DNA of 64,000 nt from Actinomadura opuntiae (GCF_030283205.1 NZ_JASNWF010000017.1:217015-281014), one strand, 5' to 3'. Numbered from the stretch's first letter, positions 43,942 through 52,794 are shown. A program made the numbers and translations. Notes: generated by a model from the sequence alone, not told the origin.

Positions 43942-45207
43942 TCAACCTCGGCGGGGGGACGGGGTGAAGCGTACGGGCAGCTCCTTCAGCCCGTTGACGA
44001 AGTTGGAGCGCAGCCGGCGGGGCTCGCCGGCCGGTGCGATGTCGGGCATCCGGTCCAGGATCGTCTCGAAGATGATCTTCAGGTTCATCCGGGCCAGGTG
44101 GGTGCCCAGGCAGAAGTGCGGGCCGCCGCCGCCGAACCCGATGTGCGGGTTCGGGTCGCGGCCCACGTCGAAGGAGAACGGGTCCTCGAAGACCCGCTCG
44201 TCCCGGTTCGCCGACCCGTAGAACATGACGACCTTGTCGCCCTTGCGGATCAGCCTGCCGCCCATCTCCACGTCCTCCATCGCGGTGCGGCGGAACTGGT
44301 TGATCGGGCTGACCCAGCGGACGATCTCCTCGACCGCCGTCGGCAGCAGGCTCCGGTCGGCCTTCAGCCGCTCCCACTGCTCGGGGCGCTCGAAGAACGC
44401 CTGCATGCCGCCCGCCGTCGCGGTCCGGGTCGTCTCGTTCCCGGCGATCGACAGCATGATCACGAAGAGCTGGAACTCCTCGTCGGTGATCCGGTTGCCG
44501 TCCGCGTCCGGGGTGAGCAGCTTGGTCACGATGTCGTCGCGCGGCGTGGAGGCGCGCGCGGCGGCCAGCTCGCCCGCCCAGCCGGCGAACTCGGCGGCGC
44601 ACAGCTGCGACTCGGTGCGGTCCCCGATGTACTCGGGGTCGTTGAAGGCCACCAGCTTGTTGGACCAGGCGAAGATCCGCTCGCGGTCCTCCAGCGGCGC
44701 GCCGAGCAGCTCGCAGATCGTGTAGAGCGGCAGCGGCGCCGCGAAGTGCTCGACGAAGTCGCACTCGCCCAGCTCGGCCGCCTCGTCGATCAGCCCGTTG
44801 CAGATCTCCCGGATGTGGTCCTGCAGCTTGCCGATCATCCGCGGGGTGAAGCCCTTGTTGACCATGCCGCGCAGCCGGGTGTGGTCCGGCGGGTCCTGGA
44901 ACAGCATCATCTGCCCGTACAGCGCGATGTCGTCGTCGGTGAACTCCTCGAACATCGAGGTCCGCTCGTGCGAGGAGTACAGGTCGGGACGCCGCGACGC
45001 CCGCACCACGTCCTCGTGCCGGGTGATCGCCCAGAAGCCGTCGACCCCGTCGTTGGGGTCGGCGTGCCAGTGCACGGGGTCGTTGTCGCGCAGCCACGCG
45101 AACTGGCGGTGCGGGATCCCGCCCCGCTCGTAGACGCCGGGATCGATGATGTCGATCTCCGGCGCGACGGTGGCGGGGGCGGGAGCGGTACGGGTCTCAG
45201 TGGCCAT
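43942..45207 (-). CDS. Cytochrome P450 (CYP124/125/142 clan-like), operon head
   Basis: 421 residues, strongly similar to the neighbouring P450. Landmarks: IDIIDPGVYERGGIPHRQFAWLRDNDPV, IMLSIAGNETTRTATAGGM (written LSIAGNETTRTATAGG), VEEIVRWVSPINQF, and heme loop FGGGGPHFCLGTHLARM. ATG 45207 begins the first gene of the run P450-P450-GT4-MT-barrel. The perfect 14-bp KstR palindrome at 45348-45361 is 141 nt upstream. Paralogue pair by tandem duplication is plausible. Electron donor may be the KstR-box ferredoxin at 38057. Confidence 0.93.
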   Translation of the reverse strand: MATETRTAPAPATVAPEIDIIDPGVYERGGIPHRQFAWLRDNDPVHWHADPNDGVDGFWAITRHEDVVRASRRPDLYSSHERTSMFEEFTDDDIALYGQMMLFQDPPDHTRLRGMVNKGFTPRMIGKLQDHIREICNGLIDEAAELGECDFVEHFAAPLPLYTICELLGAPLEDRERIFAWSNKLVAFNDPEYIGDRTESQLCAAEFAGWAGELAAARASTPRDDIVTKLLTPDADGNRITDEEFQLFVIMLSIAGNETTRTATAGGMQAFFERPEQWERLKADRSLLPTAVEEIVRWVSPINQFRRTAMEDVEMGGRLIRKGDKVVMFYGSANRDERVFEDPFSFDVGRDPNPHIGFGGGGPHFCLGTHLARMNLKIIFETILDRMPDIAPAGEPRRLRSNFVNGLKELPVRFTPSPRRG

Positions 45208-45347
45208 GGGGTTCCTTCGTGCCGGTGGGGCTGGTCACTTCGAGGACGGGACGGTGGCTCCGTGTCGCGCCGCGCGGGGCCGGTCACCGGCGTCGGACGC
45301 CGGTCGGGTCGGTCAATGTGGTCGAGCGCTTGCTCGGCATCCGGATA

Positions 45348-45361
45348 TAGAACACGTTCTA
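45348..45361. promoter_or_regulatory. Perfect KstR operator
   Basis: TAGAACACGTTCTA, an exact 14-bp palindrome fitting TNNAACNNGTTNNA. It sits 141 nt upstream of the P450 pair and 2 nt from the second palindrome. Confidence 0.88.
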
Positions 45362-45363
45362 AC

Positions 45364-45381
45364 ATGAGACTCGAGTCTCAT
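45364..45381. promoter_or_regulatory. Second regulatory palindrome, copy 2 (perfect)
   Basis: ATGAGACTCGAGTCTCAT is a perfect 18-bp palindrome, 2 nt from the KstR box. The same core occurs near the other KstR boxes at 38421 and 52752. Confidence 0.8.
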
Positions 45382-45510
45382 CAAGAGTCCAGACGGCAGA
45401 GTGACTCGGATCGCATCGCCCCGTCACCCTGCGCCGAAGCCCGCGCGCGGCCGGCGGACGCCCGGCGGCGGCGCCGGGCGCCCTCGCACGCCCTCGATGC
45501 GGCCCGCAGG

Positions 45511-48354
45511 TCAGGCGGCCCGCGGCCAGTCCAGGTGGCGGCCCTCCCGCTCCCACCACTCGGCGGCCTTGCCCACGGCGATGCCGCCGTCCCACAGGTC
45601 CTCGGGCTCGTCCGGCATCAGCACCTCGCGCAGCGCGTCGTCCAGCTGCCACGACTCGTGCTTGGCGAGTTCGCCGGTGCCGGGGTCCCGGTAGAGCGCG
45701 GCGACCTCGGACGGCAGCAGGGCGGCCTCTCCCTCGTAGCCGAGCGTGAACGGGAAGCCGTACGCCGCCGACGCCGCCGTGTGCAGGCGCAGGCCGGTGC
45801 GCTCGGCGAGCCGGTGGACCGCCTCGACGTCGTAGGGCGCGGTGCCGCGCTCGTCCAGCAGGCGCAGGTACCGGACGATGCGGTCGGCGCCGCCCCAGCC
45901 CTGCGGGCGCGGCGCGTACCGGACCGTCCAGCCGGGGAGCACGAAGTCGCGGAAGGAGCCGTCCGGGGAGTACTCCATCGCCACGGACTCGTTCTGCGGG
46001 GTCTGGAAGGTCAGGTTCACCATCGCCCCGTTCGGCGTGCGCCAGACCTGGCCGACGGGATCCTGCCTGGACGTCGACCGGAACCACAGGCGGCGCCAGC
46101 GGCCGCTGCCGTCGCCCCACGGCGTGTCGCCCAGCGCGCCCAGCAGGTCGCGGGCCTTCGCGCGCTGGAACCGCGGCGTCCACGGCCAGGCCGCCAGCAG
46201 CGCCTCCCCGCCCAGGACGCCGAACCGCAGGTAGTTCGGGAAGCGCACGGCGACGCGGCCGAGCGGGTGCGGGACGTCGTAGGCCGGCCCGGACCCGGCC
46301 GCGTCCTCCAGCAGTTCCGCCAGGAAGCGGACGGCGGGAACCTGCTCGACCTGCCGCCCCGCGCGCAGGCCGCTCACGCTCCGCACCCGGTCCGGCGTCC
46401 CGGACGGGCGCTCCAGGCCGAGCGCGTCGTGCAGCCGCAGCGTGCGGTACAGGGCCGAGGCGCTCCGCCGCACGATCGTCCGGACGGCGGTGCGGAGCCG
46501 CCCGTCGGTGATCTCCGGCAGCAGCCGGTTCAGCTCCGAGTCCAGCTCCCCGTCGCCGACCAGGGCGGCGTCGACGAGGCGCGCGACGGTGCCGCGCTCC
46601 AGCCGGCGCAGCGCGGCCGAGCCATCGGGGTCGGCGGGCGGCAGGTGCGGCCAGAACCCGGGCGGCGGGACGACGACGCCGTCCTCGGCGGAGCCGGTGA
46701 AGCGCCGCCGCATGACGGTCCGGCCGTCCGCGAGCATCCGCAGGACGCCCCGGTCGAGCGTCACCTGCACCGGCTCGGCGCCCCCGGGGAACGCGACCGG
46801 GACCGACGCCCGGCCCTGCGGCCAGGGCAGCCGCTCGCCGTCCGGCAGCTCCAGGAGCCCGCCGTCCGCCACCCGGTAGGTCTGCGGCCCGGTGACGTCC
46901 AGCCGCGACAGGTACACGTCCGTGCCGTCGAACCAGGGGTGGGTTCCGACCGGGAAGGACAGTGCGCGCTCGTGCACGACGCCGGCCGGCCCGTGCACCA
47001 CGATCCGCTCGCCGTTCAGGCCGACCGTGAGCAGCTCGCCGTGCAGGACGGCGGTGACCGATCCGTCCCCGGCGTGCGGGAACCGCAGCTCCTCGGGGAG
47101 GCCGGCCCGCAGCGCCCGCCACGCGGCGTCCACCGGATCGGTGATCTCCAGACCGGCGAGCACGCGGTCGTCCGGCCTCGCCTCGGCCATCGGGACCAGC
47201 CGGAGCAGCGACCGCTCCAGGCCGTCCAGGTCGCCGGCCGCGCACTCGTCCCGCCACTCGGCGAACTGCTCGTCGAGCGCCCGCCGGATCGGCCCGTGCT
47301 CCAGCATCGCCCGCAGGACGGCCGGGTAGTCGAAGTTGTCGTAGCGGCCGAGGGAGCGGACGAACGCGTCCAGCCTGCGGCGCGCGCCCTGGTCGTGTTC
47401 GACCTCCGCCGCGAACGCCCCGAAGTCGGCGTCCTCCCGCCAGTGCGGCGCCTCGGGGTCGGTGCCGTACCGGTCGGGCTCGGCGGGGGCCAGCGGGTGC
47501 CGGGCCGGGCGGCCCACGACCGGGTCGGCCTGCGGGTCGAAGAACCGGCCGGGCGGCGGGAACAGCCGGCCGCCGCCGCTGCTCGCCAGCCGGATCAGCT
47601 CGTCCGCCGGCAGCGGTCCGGCCTCCCGGAACCACGCGCGCGACAGCCGCCGCCCGGCCCTGGCCAGCCCGAGCCGCAGCAGCCAGTACCGGTGGTGCGC
47701 GGCGGCCGGCTGCGGGTCGTCGTACAGGTCCGGGTCGGGACGCGCGGCGATCAGCAGGTCGAGCAGCTCGTCGTCCTCGGCGAGCCCGTTCAGCGCCCCG
47801 GCCAGCGCCTCCCACAGCGGGAGCGGCGCCCGCGGCAGCAGCCCGGCGCGCAGCAGGCGCTCGGCGACGAACCGCTCCTCGTCGGCCGCGTCGATCCCGG
47901 CCGCGCGCGCCACCGGCGTCAGGTCGGCCACCACGTTCGGATAGGGGACGATGCCCGCGCCGACGAACGCCTCCAGCGCCTCCCGGGCCCACCGGTGCGC
48001 CTCCGCCGGGTCCGGATGCGTCGCCAGCCGCGCCAGGTGGTCGTGCAGCAGCGTCGGGGTGGCCGCCCCGGACGGGACGAGCGCCACCAGCGTCCGGTGC
48101 GCCCGCGCCGGGTCCGCGGGGACGCCGAGGAGCCGCGCGTGGGCGTCCTCCAGCTCCCGCGCCCGGCCGAACAGGAACGCGGCCTGCTCCGGCAGTCCGT
48201 GCGCCGCGAAGACGCGCGCCGCGTGCTCCAGGAACTCCGGCGCCGCGCCGGCCGCGAGCGTTCCCGCCGTCCGGAGCACGTCCGCCCGCGCGCCCCGCGG
48301 GTCGTCCGCGGACCGCGCCAGGGCCTCGTCCAGACCGGGCCATTCCTTCGACAT
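45511..48354 (-). CDS. Large uncharacterised actinobacterial protein
   Basis: 947 residues; I do not recognise a named family. No signal peptide or membrane segment. The first 330 residues look helical (repeated Ala/Leu/Arg-rich helices such as EFLEHAARVFAAHGLPEQAAFLFGRARELEDA in parts), suggesting a solenoid. The rest is mixed alpha/beta with WRRLWFRSTSRQDPVGQVWRTPNGAMVNL (parts RRLWFRSTSRQDPV) and LDWPRAA at the C-terminus. ATG 48354 is preceded by AGGAGG at about 7 nt. Monocistronic; neighbours give no clue. Confidence 0.75.
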   Translation of the reverse strand: MSKEWPGLDEALARSADDPRGARADVLRTAGTLAAGAAPEFLEHAARVFAAHGLPEQAAFLFGRARELEDAHARLLGVPADPARAHRTLVALVPSGAATPTLLHDHLARLATHPDPAEAHRWAREALEAFVGAGIVPYPNVVADLTPVARAAGIDAADEERFVAERLLRAGLLPRAPLPLWEALAGALNGLAEDDELLDLLIAARPDPDLYDDPQPAAAHHRYWLLRLGLARAGRRLSRAWFREAGPLPADELIRLASSGGGRLFPPPGRFFDPQADPVVGRPARHPLAPAEPDRYGTDPEAPHWREDADFGAFAAEVEHDQGARRRLDAFVRSLGRYDNFDYPAVLRAMLEHGPIRRALDEQFAEWRDECAAGDLDGLERSLLRLVPMAEARPDDRVLAGLEITDPVDAAWRALRAGLPEELRFPHAGDGSVTAVLHGELLTVGLNGERIVVHGPAGVVHERALSFPVGTHPWFDGTDVYLSRLDVTGPQTYRVADGGLLELPDGERLPWPQGRASVPVAFPGGAEPVQVTLDRGVLRMLADGRTVMRRRFTGSAEDGVVVPPPGFWPHLPPADPDGSAALRRLERGTVARLVDAALVGDGELDSELNRLLPEITDGRLRTAVRTIVRRSASALYRTLRLHDALGLERPSGTPDRVRSVSGLRAGRQVEQVPAVRFLAELLEDAAGSGPAYDVPHPLGRVAVRFPNYLRFGVLGGEALLAAWPWTPRFQRAKARDLLGALGDTPWGDGSGRWRRLWFRSTSRQDPVGQVWRTPNGAMVNLTFQTPQNESVAMEYSPDGSFRDFVLPGWTVRYAPRPQGWGGADRIVRYLRLLDERGTAPYDVEAVHRLAERTGLRLHTAASAAYGFPFTLGYEGEAALLPSEVAALYRDPGTGELAKHESWQLDDALREVLMPDEPEDLWDGGIAVGKAAEWWEREGRHLDWPRAA

Positions 48355-48518
48355 CCGCACCCTCCTGATCACCGTGCCGGGGCGCGCACGCTACCGAAGG
48401 CCCCCGACACGGCGGCGGCCGTACGCGCAAAGTGTCGGGCATGAACGGTGTAGGGGCGTATGGGGGGGAATGTCAGACCTTGTACGCGCCCGTGTCCGGG
48501 GGAAGGGGAGGTCCCGCG

Positions 48519-48761
48519 ATGTTTCTCGCAGTGGTGATCGGCGGGATCCTGGTCTACACCGTCGTCGATCTCGTCAGGGCGGCGGTCCGCAAGCGCCGGG
48601 CCCGGCGGGCGGCACTGCCGCGCCCGCAGCTGTGGAGCGAGCCCGACGCGCTCACGGAGGCCGAGCTCGCGCGGCTCGTGGCCGCCGAGCCCGAGGCGCT
48701 GATGTGGACCGAGGCCGACCAGCGCTGGCTGGAGAGCCGCCGCATCAGCCTGCGCTCCTGA
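48519..48761 (+). CDS. Small single-TM protein with an acidic tail
   Basis: 80 residues: N-terminal membrane segment MFLAVVIGGILVYTVVDLV, a basic stop-transfer RAAVRKRRARRAA, then an acidic helical tail (EPDALTEAELARLVAAEPEALM). ATG 48519 has GGGGAGG 7 nt upstream, which picks it over GTG/ATG codons further up. Unknown function; the gene is short but well formed. Confidence 0.75.
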   Translation: MFLAVVIGGILVYTVVDLVRAAVRKRRARRAALPRPQLWSEPDALTEAELARLVAAEPEALMWTEADQRWLESRRISLRS

Positions 48762-48770
48762 GCCCTCCCG

Positions 48771-49763
48771 CTAGCGCAGCACGTAGCGGAGGGGGTCGTC
48801 GGCGCCCTCGCGGCGGACGACGCCGCGGTTCTCCAGCGTCCGCAGATGCGCGGCCGCCTCGCCGGCCGCCATCCGGCGGGCGCCGAGCGGCATCTCCGCC
48901 CAGGGGTGCCGCCAGGTGAGCCCGGCGGTGACGTCCCACAGCGTGACCGGGCGCGACGACAGCAGCGCCGTCACCTCCGCGAGCCGCTCCTCGTGGTGGC
49001 CGATGATCTCCCGCGCCCGGCCGGACAGGCCGGTGAACCGGTACTGGTGCGCGGGCAGCACCTCGTCGGCGGACATCGCGGAGATCTTGTCCAGCGAGCC
49101 GAGGAAGTCCGACAGCGGGTCCACGTCCGGGGTGTCGTAGGGGTACAGGCCGATGTGCGGGGTGATGCGCGGCAGGACGTGGTCGCCGGTGAACATCCGG
49201 TCGCCGTCCTCCAGGTGCAGGCAGATGTGGCCGGGGGAGTGGCCCGGCGTCCAGACGACGCGCAGCCTGCGGCCGGGGAGGTCGACCAGCTCGCCGTCGT
49301 CCAGCTCGCGGTCGGGGATCGCCGGCGGGTCGACCCGCGGCTGCTCCATCCCTCCCGCCAGCTCGGCGTCTCCGGCCCCGGCGCGGCGCATCGAGGTCAG
49401 CTCGAACGAGCGGCGCTCCTCGTGCCCGAGGCTGGTGTGGAACAACCGCACGATCGCGGTGTCGGCCCGGTGCATCGCGATCCACCCGCCGGACGCCTCG
49501 CGGACCCGCCCGGCGAGCCCCGCGTGGTCGGGGTGGAAGTGCGTGACGACGACCCCGCGCACGTCGGCGACGTCGATGCCGAAGGTGCCGAGCCCGTCGC
49601 GCAGCGCCGCCCAGGCGTCCTCGTGCTGCCAGCCCGCGTCGATCAGGACGGGGCCCTGCGGGCTCTCCACCGCGTACACCAGCGTGTAGGCCAGCGGGTT
49701 GCCCGGAATGGGGACGGGAACGCTCCACAGCCCCCCGCCGAGATCTTCGGGTACCGGCTCCAC
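48771..49763 (-). CDS. MBL-fold metallo-hydrolase
   Basis: 330 residues with the metallo-beta-lactamase fold. VLIDAGWQHEDAW, the HxHxDH site VVTHFHPDHAGLAG, WTPGHSPGHICLHL, MFTGDHVLPRITPHIG, and a HQYRFTGLSGRAREIIGHH helix with a late histidine are the metal-binding set. A C-terminal winged-helix-like region (TAGLTWRHPWAEMPLGARR) follows, as in MBL hydrolases acting on thioesters or lactones. GTG 49763 is chosen (AAAGGCGG nearby); TTG 49784 is the alternative. Stands between a small membrane gene and fadA5. Confidence 0.88.
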   Translation of the reverse strand: MEPVPEDLGGGLWSVPVPIPGNPLAYTLVYAVESPQGPVLIDAGWQHEDAWAALRDGLGTFGIDVADVRGVVVTHFHPDHAGLAGRVREASGGWIAMHRADTAIVRLFHTSLGHEERRSFELTSMRRAGAGDAELAGGMEQPRVDPPAIPDRELDDGELVDLPGRRLRVVWTPGHSPGHICLHLEDGDRMFTGDHVLPRITPHIGLYPYDTPDVDPLSDFLGSLDKISAMSADEVLPAHQYRFTGLSGRAREIIGHHEERLAEVTALLSSRPVTLWDVTAGLTWRHPWAEMPLGARRMAAGEAAAHLRTLENRGVVRREGADDPLRYVLR

Positions 49764-49872
49764 GAGACCGCCTTTCGCGCCCAATCGGTCGGGCGAGTCG
49801 GTTCGGGGGGACCCTAACCGAGCGCGGGACGGCGCTCGGCGTCCGGGTCCCCCCTCGTCGGACGCGCCCTTC

Positions 49873-51033
49873 TCAGACGCGTTCGATGATGCTGGCCGTG
49901 GACAGCGCGCCGCCGCAGCACATCGTGATCAGCGCCGTCTGGGCGTCCCTGCGCTCCAGCTCGTGCAGCGCCGTGGTGATCAGCCGGGCGCCCGTGGCGC
50001 CGACCGGGTGGCCGATCGCGATCGCGCCGCCGTTGACGTTCACGGTGTCCATGTCCGGCTCGTGCACCGACGCCCACGACAGCGCCACCGACGCGAACGC
50101 CTCGTTGACCTCGCTGATGTCGATGTCGCCCATCGTCATGCCGGCCCGCTTCAGCACCCGCTCGGTCGACTGGACGGGCCCGTCCAGGTGGTAGTACGGC
50201 TCGCCGCCGACCAGCGCCTGCGCCCTGATCCGGGCGCGCGGCCGCAGCCCCAGCTCGAACGCCTTCTCCTCCGACATGACGACCACCGCGGCGGCGCCGT
50301 CGGAGATCTGCGAGGAGGTGCCGGCGGTGTGCAGCGAGCCCTCGCCGAGGACGGGCTTGAGCTTGGCCAGGCCCTCCGCGGTCGTCTCGCGCAGGCCCTG
50401 GTCGCGGGTGACGGTGCGGGTCTCGCCGGTCGGCTCGCCCTCGGCGTCCAGCACCGGCGCCTCGATCGGGACGATCTCCCGCTCGAACCGGCCGTCCGCC
50501 CACGCCTTGGCGGCCAGCTGCTGCGACCGCGCGCCGAACGCGTCGAGGTCGGCGCGGGTGAGGCCGCGGCGCTGCGCGATGCGCTCGGCCGCCTCGAACT
50601 GGTTCGGCATGTCCAGCGACCAGTCGTCCGGGCGCGGGTTGTGGGGCAGCACGTTGGTGCCGAGCGGGGCGCGGCTCATCACCTCGACGCCGCAGCCGAT
50701 CGCGACGTCCACGACGCCGGCGGCGACCTGCGAGGCGGCCAGGTGGACGGCCTGCTGCGCCGACCCGCACTGCGCGTCGATCGTGGTGACCCCGGTCTGC
50801 CAGGGCAGGCCCGCGTACAGCCAGGCGTAGCGGCCGATGTGCGAGCCCTGCTCGCCGGCCTGGGTCACGCAGCCCGCGAAGACCTGCTCCACCTGGGCGG
50901 CGTCGAGGCCGGCGCGCTCGACGGCGGCGATCAGCGTGTGCGACAGGACGGCCATCGGCTTCAGTCCCGCCAGCCAGCCGTTGCGCTTCCCGAGCGGCGT
51001 GCGCACCGCCTCGACGATCACCGGGGTACCCAT
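49873..51033 (-). CDS. fadA5: Steroid 3-ketoacyl-CoA thiolase (FadA5-like)
   Basis: 386-residue thiolase closely matching mycobacterial FadA5, which cleaves acetyl-CoA from the sterol side chain. Nucleophile region TTIDAQCGSAQQAVHLAASQV in parts (DAQCGSAQQA), the pantetheine loop GTSSQISDGAAAV, NEAFASVALSWASVHEPDMD, the catalytic His in NVNGGAIAIGHPVGATGARLI (parts AIGHPVGATGARL) and the second Cys in TMCCGGALSTASIIERV. ATG 51033 start. A KstR box lies 35 nt upstream (51068-51081) and cyp125 follows on the same strand, the same pairing as Rv3545c-Rv3546 in M. tuberculosis. Confidence 0.92.
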   Translation of the reverse strand: MGTPVIVEAVRTPLGKRNGWLAGLKPMAVLSHTLIAAVERAGLDAAQVEQVFAGCVTQAGEQGSHIGRYAWLYAGLPWQTGVTTIDAQCGSAQQAVHLAASQVAAGVVDVAIGCGVEVMSRAPLGTNVLPHNPRPDDWSLDMPNQFEAAERIAQRRGLTRADLDAFGARSQQLAAKAWADGRFEREIVPIEAPVLDAEGEPTGETRTVTRDQGLRETTAEGLAKLKPVLGEGSLHTAGTSSQISDGAAAVVVMSEEKAFELGLRPRARIRAQALVGGEPYYHLDGPVQSTERVLKRAGMTMGDIDISEVNEAFASVALSWASVHEPDMDTVNVNGGAIAIGHPVGATGARLITTALHELERRDAQTALITMCCGGALSTASIIERV

Positions 51034-51430
51034 GCGGTCTCCTTCTAGAACGAGATTCGCCTTCGACTGTAACGAGTTCTACTTTCACCCGGAAGCCCCG
51101 TCCCGCCCAACGGGATCACCAGCGGCGGGCCGGCGGGCGCGAGGCCGGCGGGCGGCGCGGGCGGCGCGCATGGGCGAAGAGGGGCTCGGCCGGCTTCGGC
51201 AAGGCGACGGCACCGAGTCCCTCTTCGCTTGTACAGGTACGGCGCCTCCGGGTTGTGAAGCCGGCGCGCTCGATACCCGCACTGAGGGCACAGGGTAGGC
51301 CGCATTGCGCGATCGAATCGATCCGCCGACCGGCGATAAAGTGCTGGCCCCGCGGCCACGGCCCGCTGCGGTGCGCTCGTCCGGCCGGCGATGCGCGCCG
51401 CGGTGCGCCGCGGGGAGGCGCCGGGGGCGG
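51034..51430. other. Spacer between cyp125 and fadA5 with the fadA5 promoter
   Basis: 397 bp. Holds the KstR box 35 nt before fadA5. A minus-strand frame (51045-51359) contains LCPQCGYRARRLHNP, a zinc-ribbon-like start, but it runs into low-complexity sequence and no coding support was found, so it is treated as a vestige or chance. The remaining stretch shows nothing clear. Confidence 0.5.
51068..51081. promoter_or_regulatory. KstR-type operator upstream of fadA5
   Basis: TGTAACGAGTTCTA fits TNNAACNNGTTNNA and lies 35 nt before the fadA5 start. A second imperfect half-site pair (TAGAACGAGATTCG) lies 15 nt nearer the gene. Confidence 0.75.
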
Positions 51431-52675
51431 CTAGGCGTAGCGGACGGGGAGTTCCTTGATGCCGTTCAGCCAGGCGGAGCGCAGCCGGCGGGGCTCGCCG
51501 GTCCGGGCGATGCGCGGCATGTGGTCGGCGATCGCGTCGAACATCAGGCCGATCTCCAGCCGGGCCAGGTTCGCGCCGATGCAGTAGTGCGCGCCGGTGC
51601 CGCCGAAACCCAGGTGCGGGTTGGGGGAGCGGGTGATGTCGAACGCGCCGGGGTCGTCGAAGACGTCCTCGTCGAAGTTCGCCGATGAGTAGTACATCGC
51701 CACCCGGTCGCCCGCCCTGATCTCAGCGCCGCCGAGCTCGGTGTCGCGGACGGCGGTGCGCTGGAACGCCGTGACCGGCGTCGCCCAGCGGACGATCTCG
51801 TCGGCGGCGGTCTCCGGACGCTCGGCCCTGAACAGCTCCCACTGCTCCGGGTGGTCCATGAAGGCGATCATGCCGTGGGTGATCGCGTTGCGGGTGGTCT
51901 CGTTGCCGGCCACCGACAGCAGGATCATGAAGTAGCCGAACTCGTCGTCGGTGAGGCCGCGGCCGTCCACGTCGGCCTGGACGAGCTTGGTGACGATGTC
52001 GTGCGCGGGGCAGCCGCGGCGCTGCTCGGCCAGGCTCATCGAGTAGCCGATGATCTCCGCGGCGGCGCAGGCCGGGTCGGCGTCGTACTCGGGGTCGTCG
52101 TAGGCGAGCATCTGGTTGGACCAGTCGAACAGCTTCCGGCGGTCCTCCTGCGGGACGCCCATCAGCTCGGCGATCGCCTGGAGCGGCAGCTCCGCGGCGA
52201 CCTCGGTGACGAAGTCGCCCTCGCCGCCCTTGCGCAGCGCGTCGGCGACGATCCGCTCCGCCCGCTCCTGCAGCGCCTCGTGCAGGCCCTTGACGACGCG
52301 CGGGGTGAACCCGCGCGAGACGATCTGGCGCAGCTTGGCGTGCTGCGGCGCGTCCATGTGCAGCAGCAGGTTCTCGCGCTGCAGGTCCAGCTCGTCGCGG
52401 CCGAACGTCTCGTTGAACCGGATGACCGCGCCGTTGGCGTTCGCGGAGAACAGCTCGGCGTTGCGCGAGATCTCCTTGACGTGCGCGTGCTTGCTGACCA
52501 CCCAGAAGCCGTCGTCGTCGAAGCCGGTGCGGCCGCGCGGCTGGGCGTTCCACCAGGGCCGGGCGGTGCGGCGCAGCGCGGCGAACTCGGCGAGCGGCAC
52601 CCGTTCGGCCATCAGGTCCGGGCTGCAGAAGTCGAACCCGGCGGGGACGGCGGTCTCCGGTGCGGTGGCGGTCAT
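51431..52675 (-). CDS. cyp125: Steroid C26-monooxygenase (CYP125-like)
   Basis: 414-residue P450 very like mycobacterial CYP125A1, which oxidises the terminal methyl of the cholesterol side chain to start its breakdown. Shared strings: PAGFDFCSPDLMAERVPLAEFAALRRTA, KEISRNAELFS, LLLHMDAPQHAKLRQIVSRGFTPRVV (parts MDAPQHAKLRQIVSRGFTP), LLSVAGNETTRNAITHGM, ETAADEIVRWATPVTAFQRTA, and heme loop FGGTGAHYCIGANLARLE. ATG 52675 is preceded by GGAGGAG and is preferred over an upstream frame. KstR box 45 nt upstream (52720-52733) and a KstR2-type box at 52781. With fadA5 it forms a sterol side-chain pair. Confidence 0.94.
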   Translation of the reverse strand: MTATAPETAVPAGFDFCSPDLMAERVPLAEFAALRRTARPWWNAQPRGRTGFDDDGFWVVSKHAHVKEISRNAELFSANANGAVIRFNETFGRDELDLQRENLLLHMDAPQHAKLRQIVSRGFTPRVVKGLHEALQERAERIVADALRKGGEGDFVTEVAAELPLQAIAELMGVPQEDRRKLFDWSNQMLAYDDPEYDADPACAAAEIIGYSMSLAEQRRGCPAHDIVTKLVQADVDGRGLTDDEFGYFMILLSVAGNETTRNAITHGMIAFMDHPEQWELFRAERPETAADEIVRWATPVTAFQRTAVRDTELGGAEIRAGDRVAMYYSSANFDEDVFDDPGAFDITRSPNPHLGFGGTGAHYCIGANLARLEIGLMFDAIADHMPRIARTGEPRRLRSAWLNGIKELPVRYA

Positions 52676-52719
52676 GCGCGGCTCCTCCCGATGCGCGACG
52701 CGGGACGTCCGGCTCACCG

Positions 52720-52733
52720 TAGAACCCGTTCCA
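52720..52733. promoter_or_regulatory. KstR-type operator upstream of cyp125
   Basis: TAGAACCCGTTCCA fits TNNAACNNGTTNNA, 45 nt before the cyp125 start. Confidence 0.82.
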
Positions 52734-52751
52734 GCGGTCGGACAAGGGTGA

Positions 52752-52769
52752 ATGAGACTCGAGTCTAAT
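52752..52769. promoter_or_regulatory. Second regulatory palindrome, copy 3
   Basis: ATGAGACTCGAGTCTAAT differs by one base from the perfect palindrome at 45364. It lies 18 nt from the cyp125 KstR box. Confidence 0.7.
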
Positions 52770-52780
52770 CAAGTGTCTTG

Positions 52781-52794
52781 ACCAAGCGCTTGTT
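52781..52794. promoter_or_regulatory. KstR2-type operator
   Basis: ACCAAGCGCTTGTT fits AnCAAGnnCTTGnT, the consensus of the second cholesterol regulator KstR2 in mycobacteria. It is preceded by a near-repeat TCAAG-TGT-CTTGA. Confidence 0.7.

Larger units (their letters stand above)
45208..45510. other. Regulatory spacer upstream of the P450 operon
   Basis: 303 bp with no gene. It holds a weak KstR2-like match (45321-45334), the perfect KstR box and the 18-bp palindrome described separately. Also forms the 3' flank of the large minus-strand gene at 45511. Confidence 0.6.

Noticed and set aside
45321..45334. KstR2-type site near the P450 operon
   Set aside because: GTCGAGCGCTTGCT differs from AnCAAGnnCTTGnT at the first base and in CAAG (CGAG), so it is only a weak match and is not listed as a separate feature.
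43828..48444. A 1,538-codon plus-strand open frame opposite two P450s and the large gene
   Set aside because: It is antisense to well-supported genes and is rich in Arg/Val/Leu/Asp, typical of a shadow frame in high-GC DNA.
48432..48518. Upstream extension of the small 48519 protein
   Set aside because: ATG 48519 has a strong GGGGAGG site and begins with the membrane segment; the extension is Gly-rich and lacks its own ribosome site.
51045..51359. Minus-strand frame with LCPQCGYRARRLHNP zinc-ribbon-like start
   Set aside because: Runs into Ala/Pro/Arg low-complexity sequence, has no ribosome site, and covers the fadA5 KstR box.
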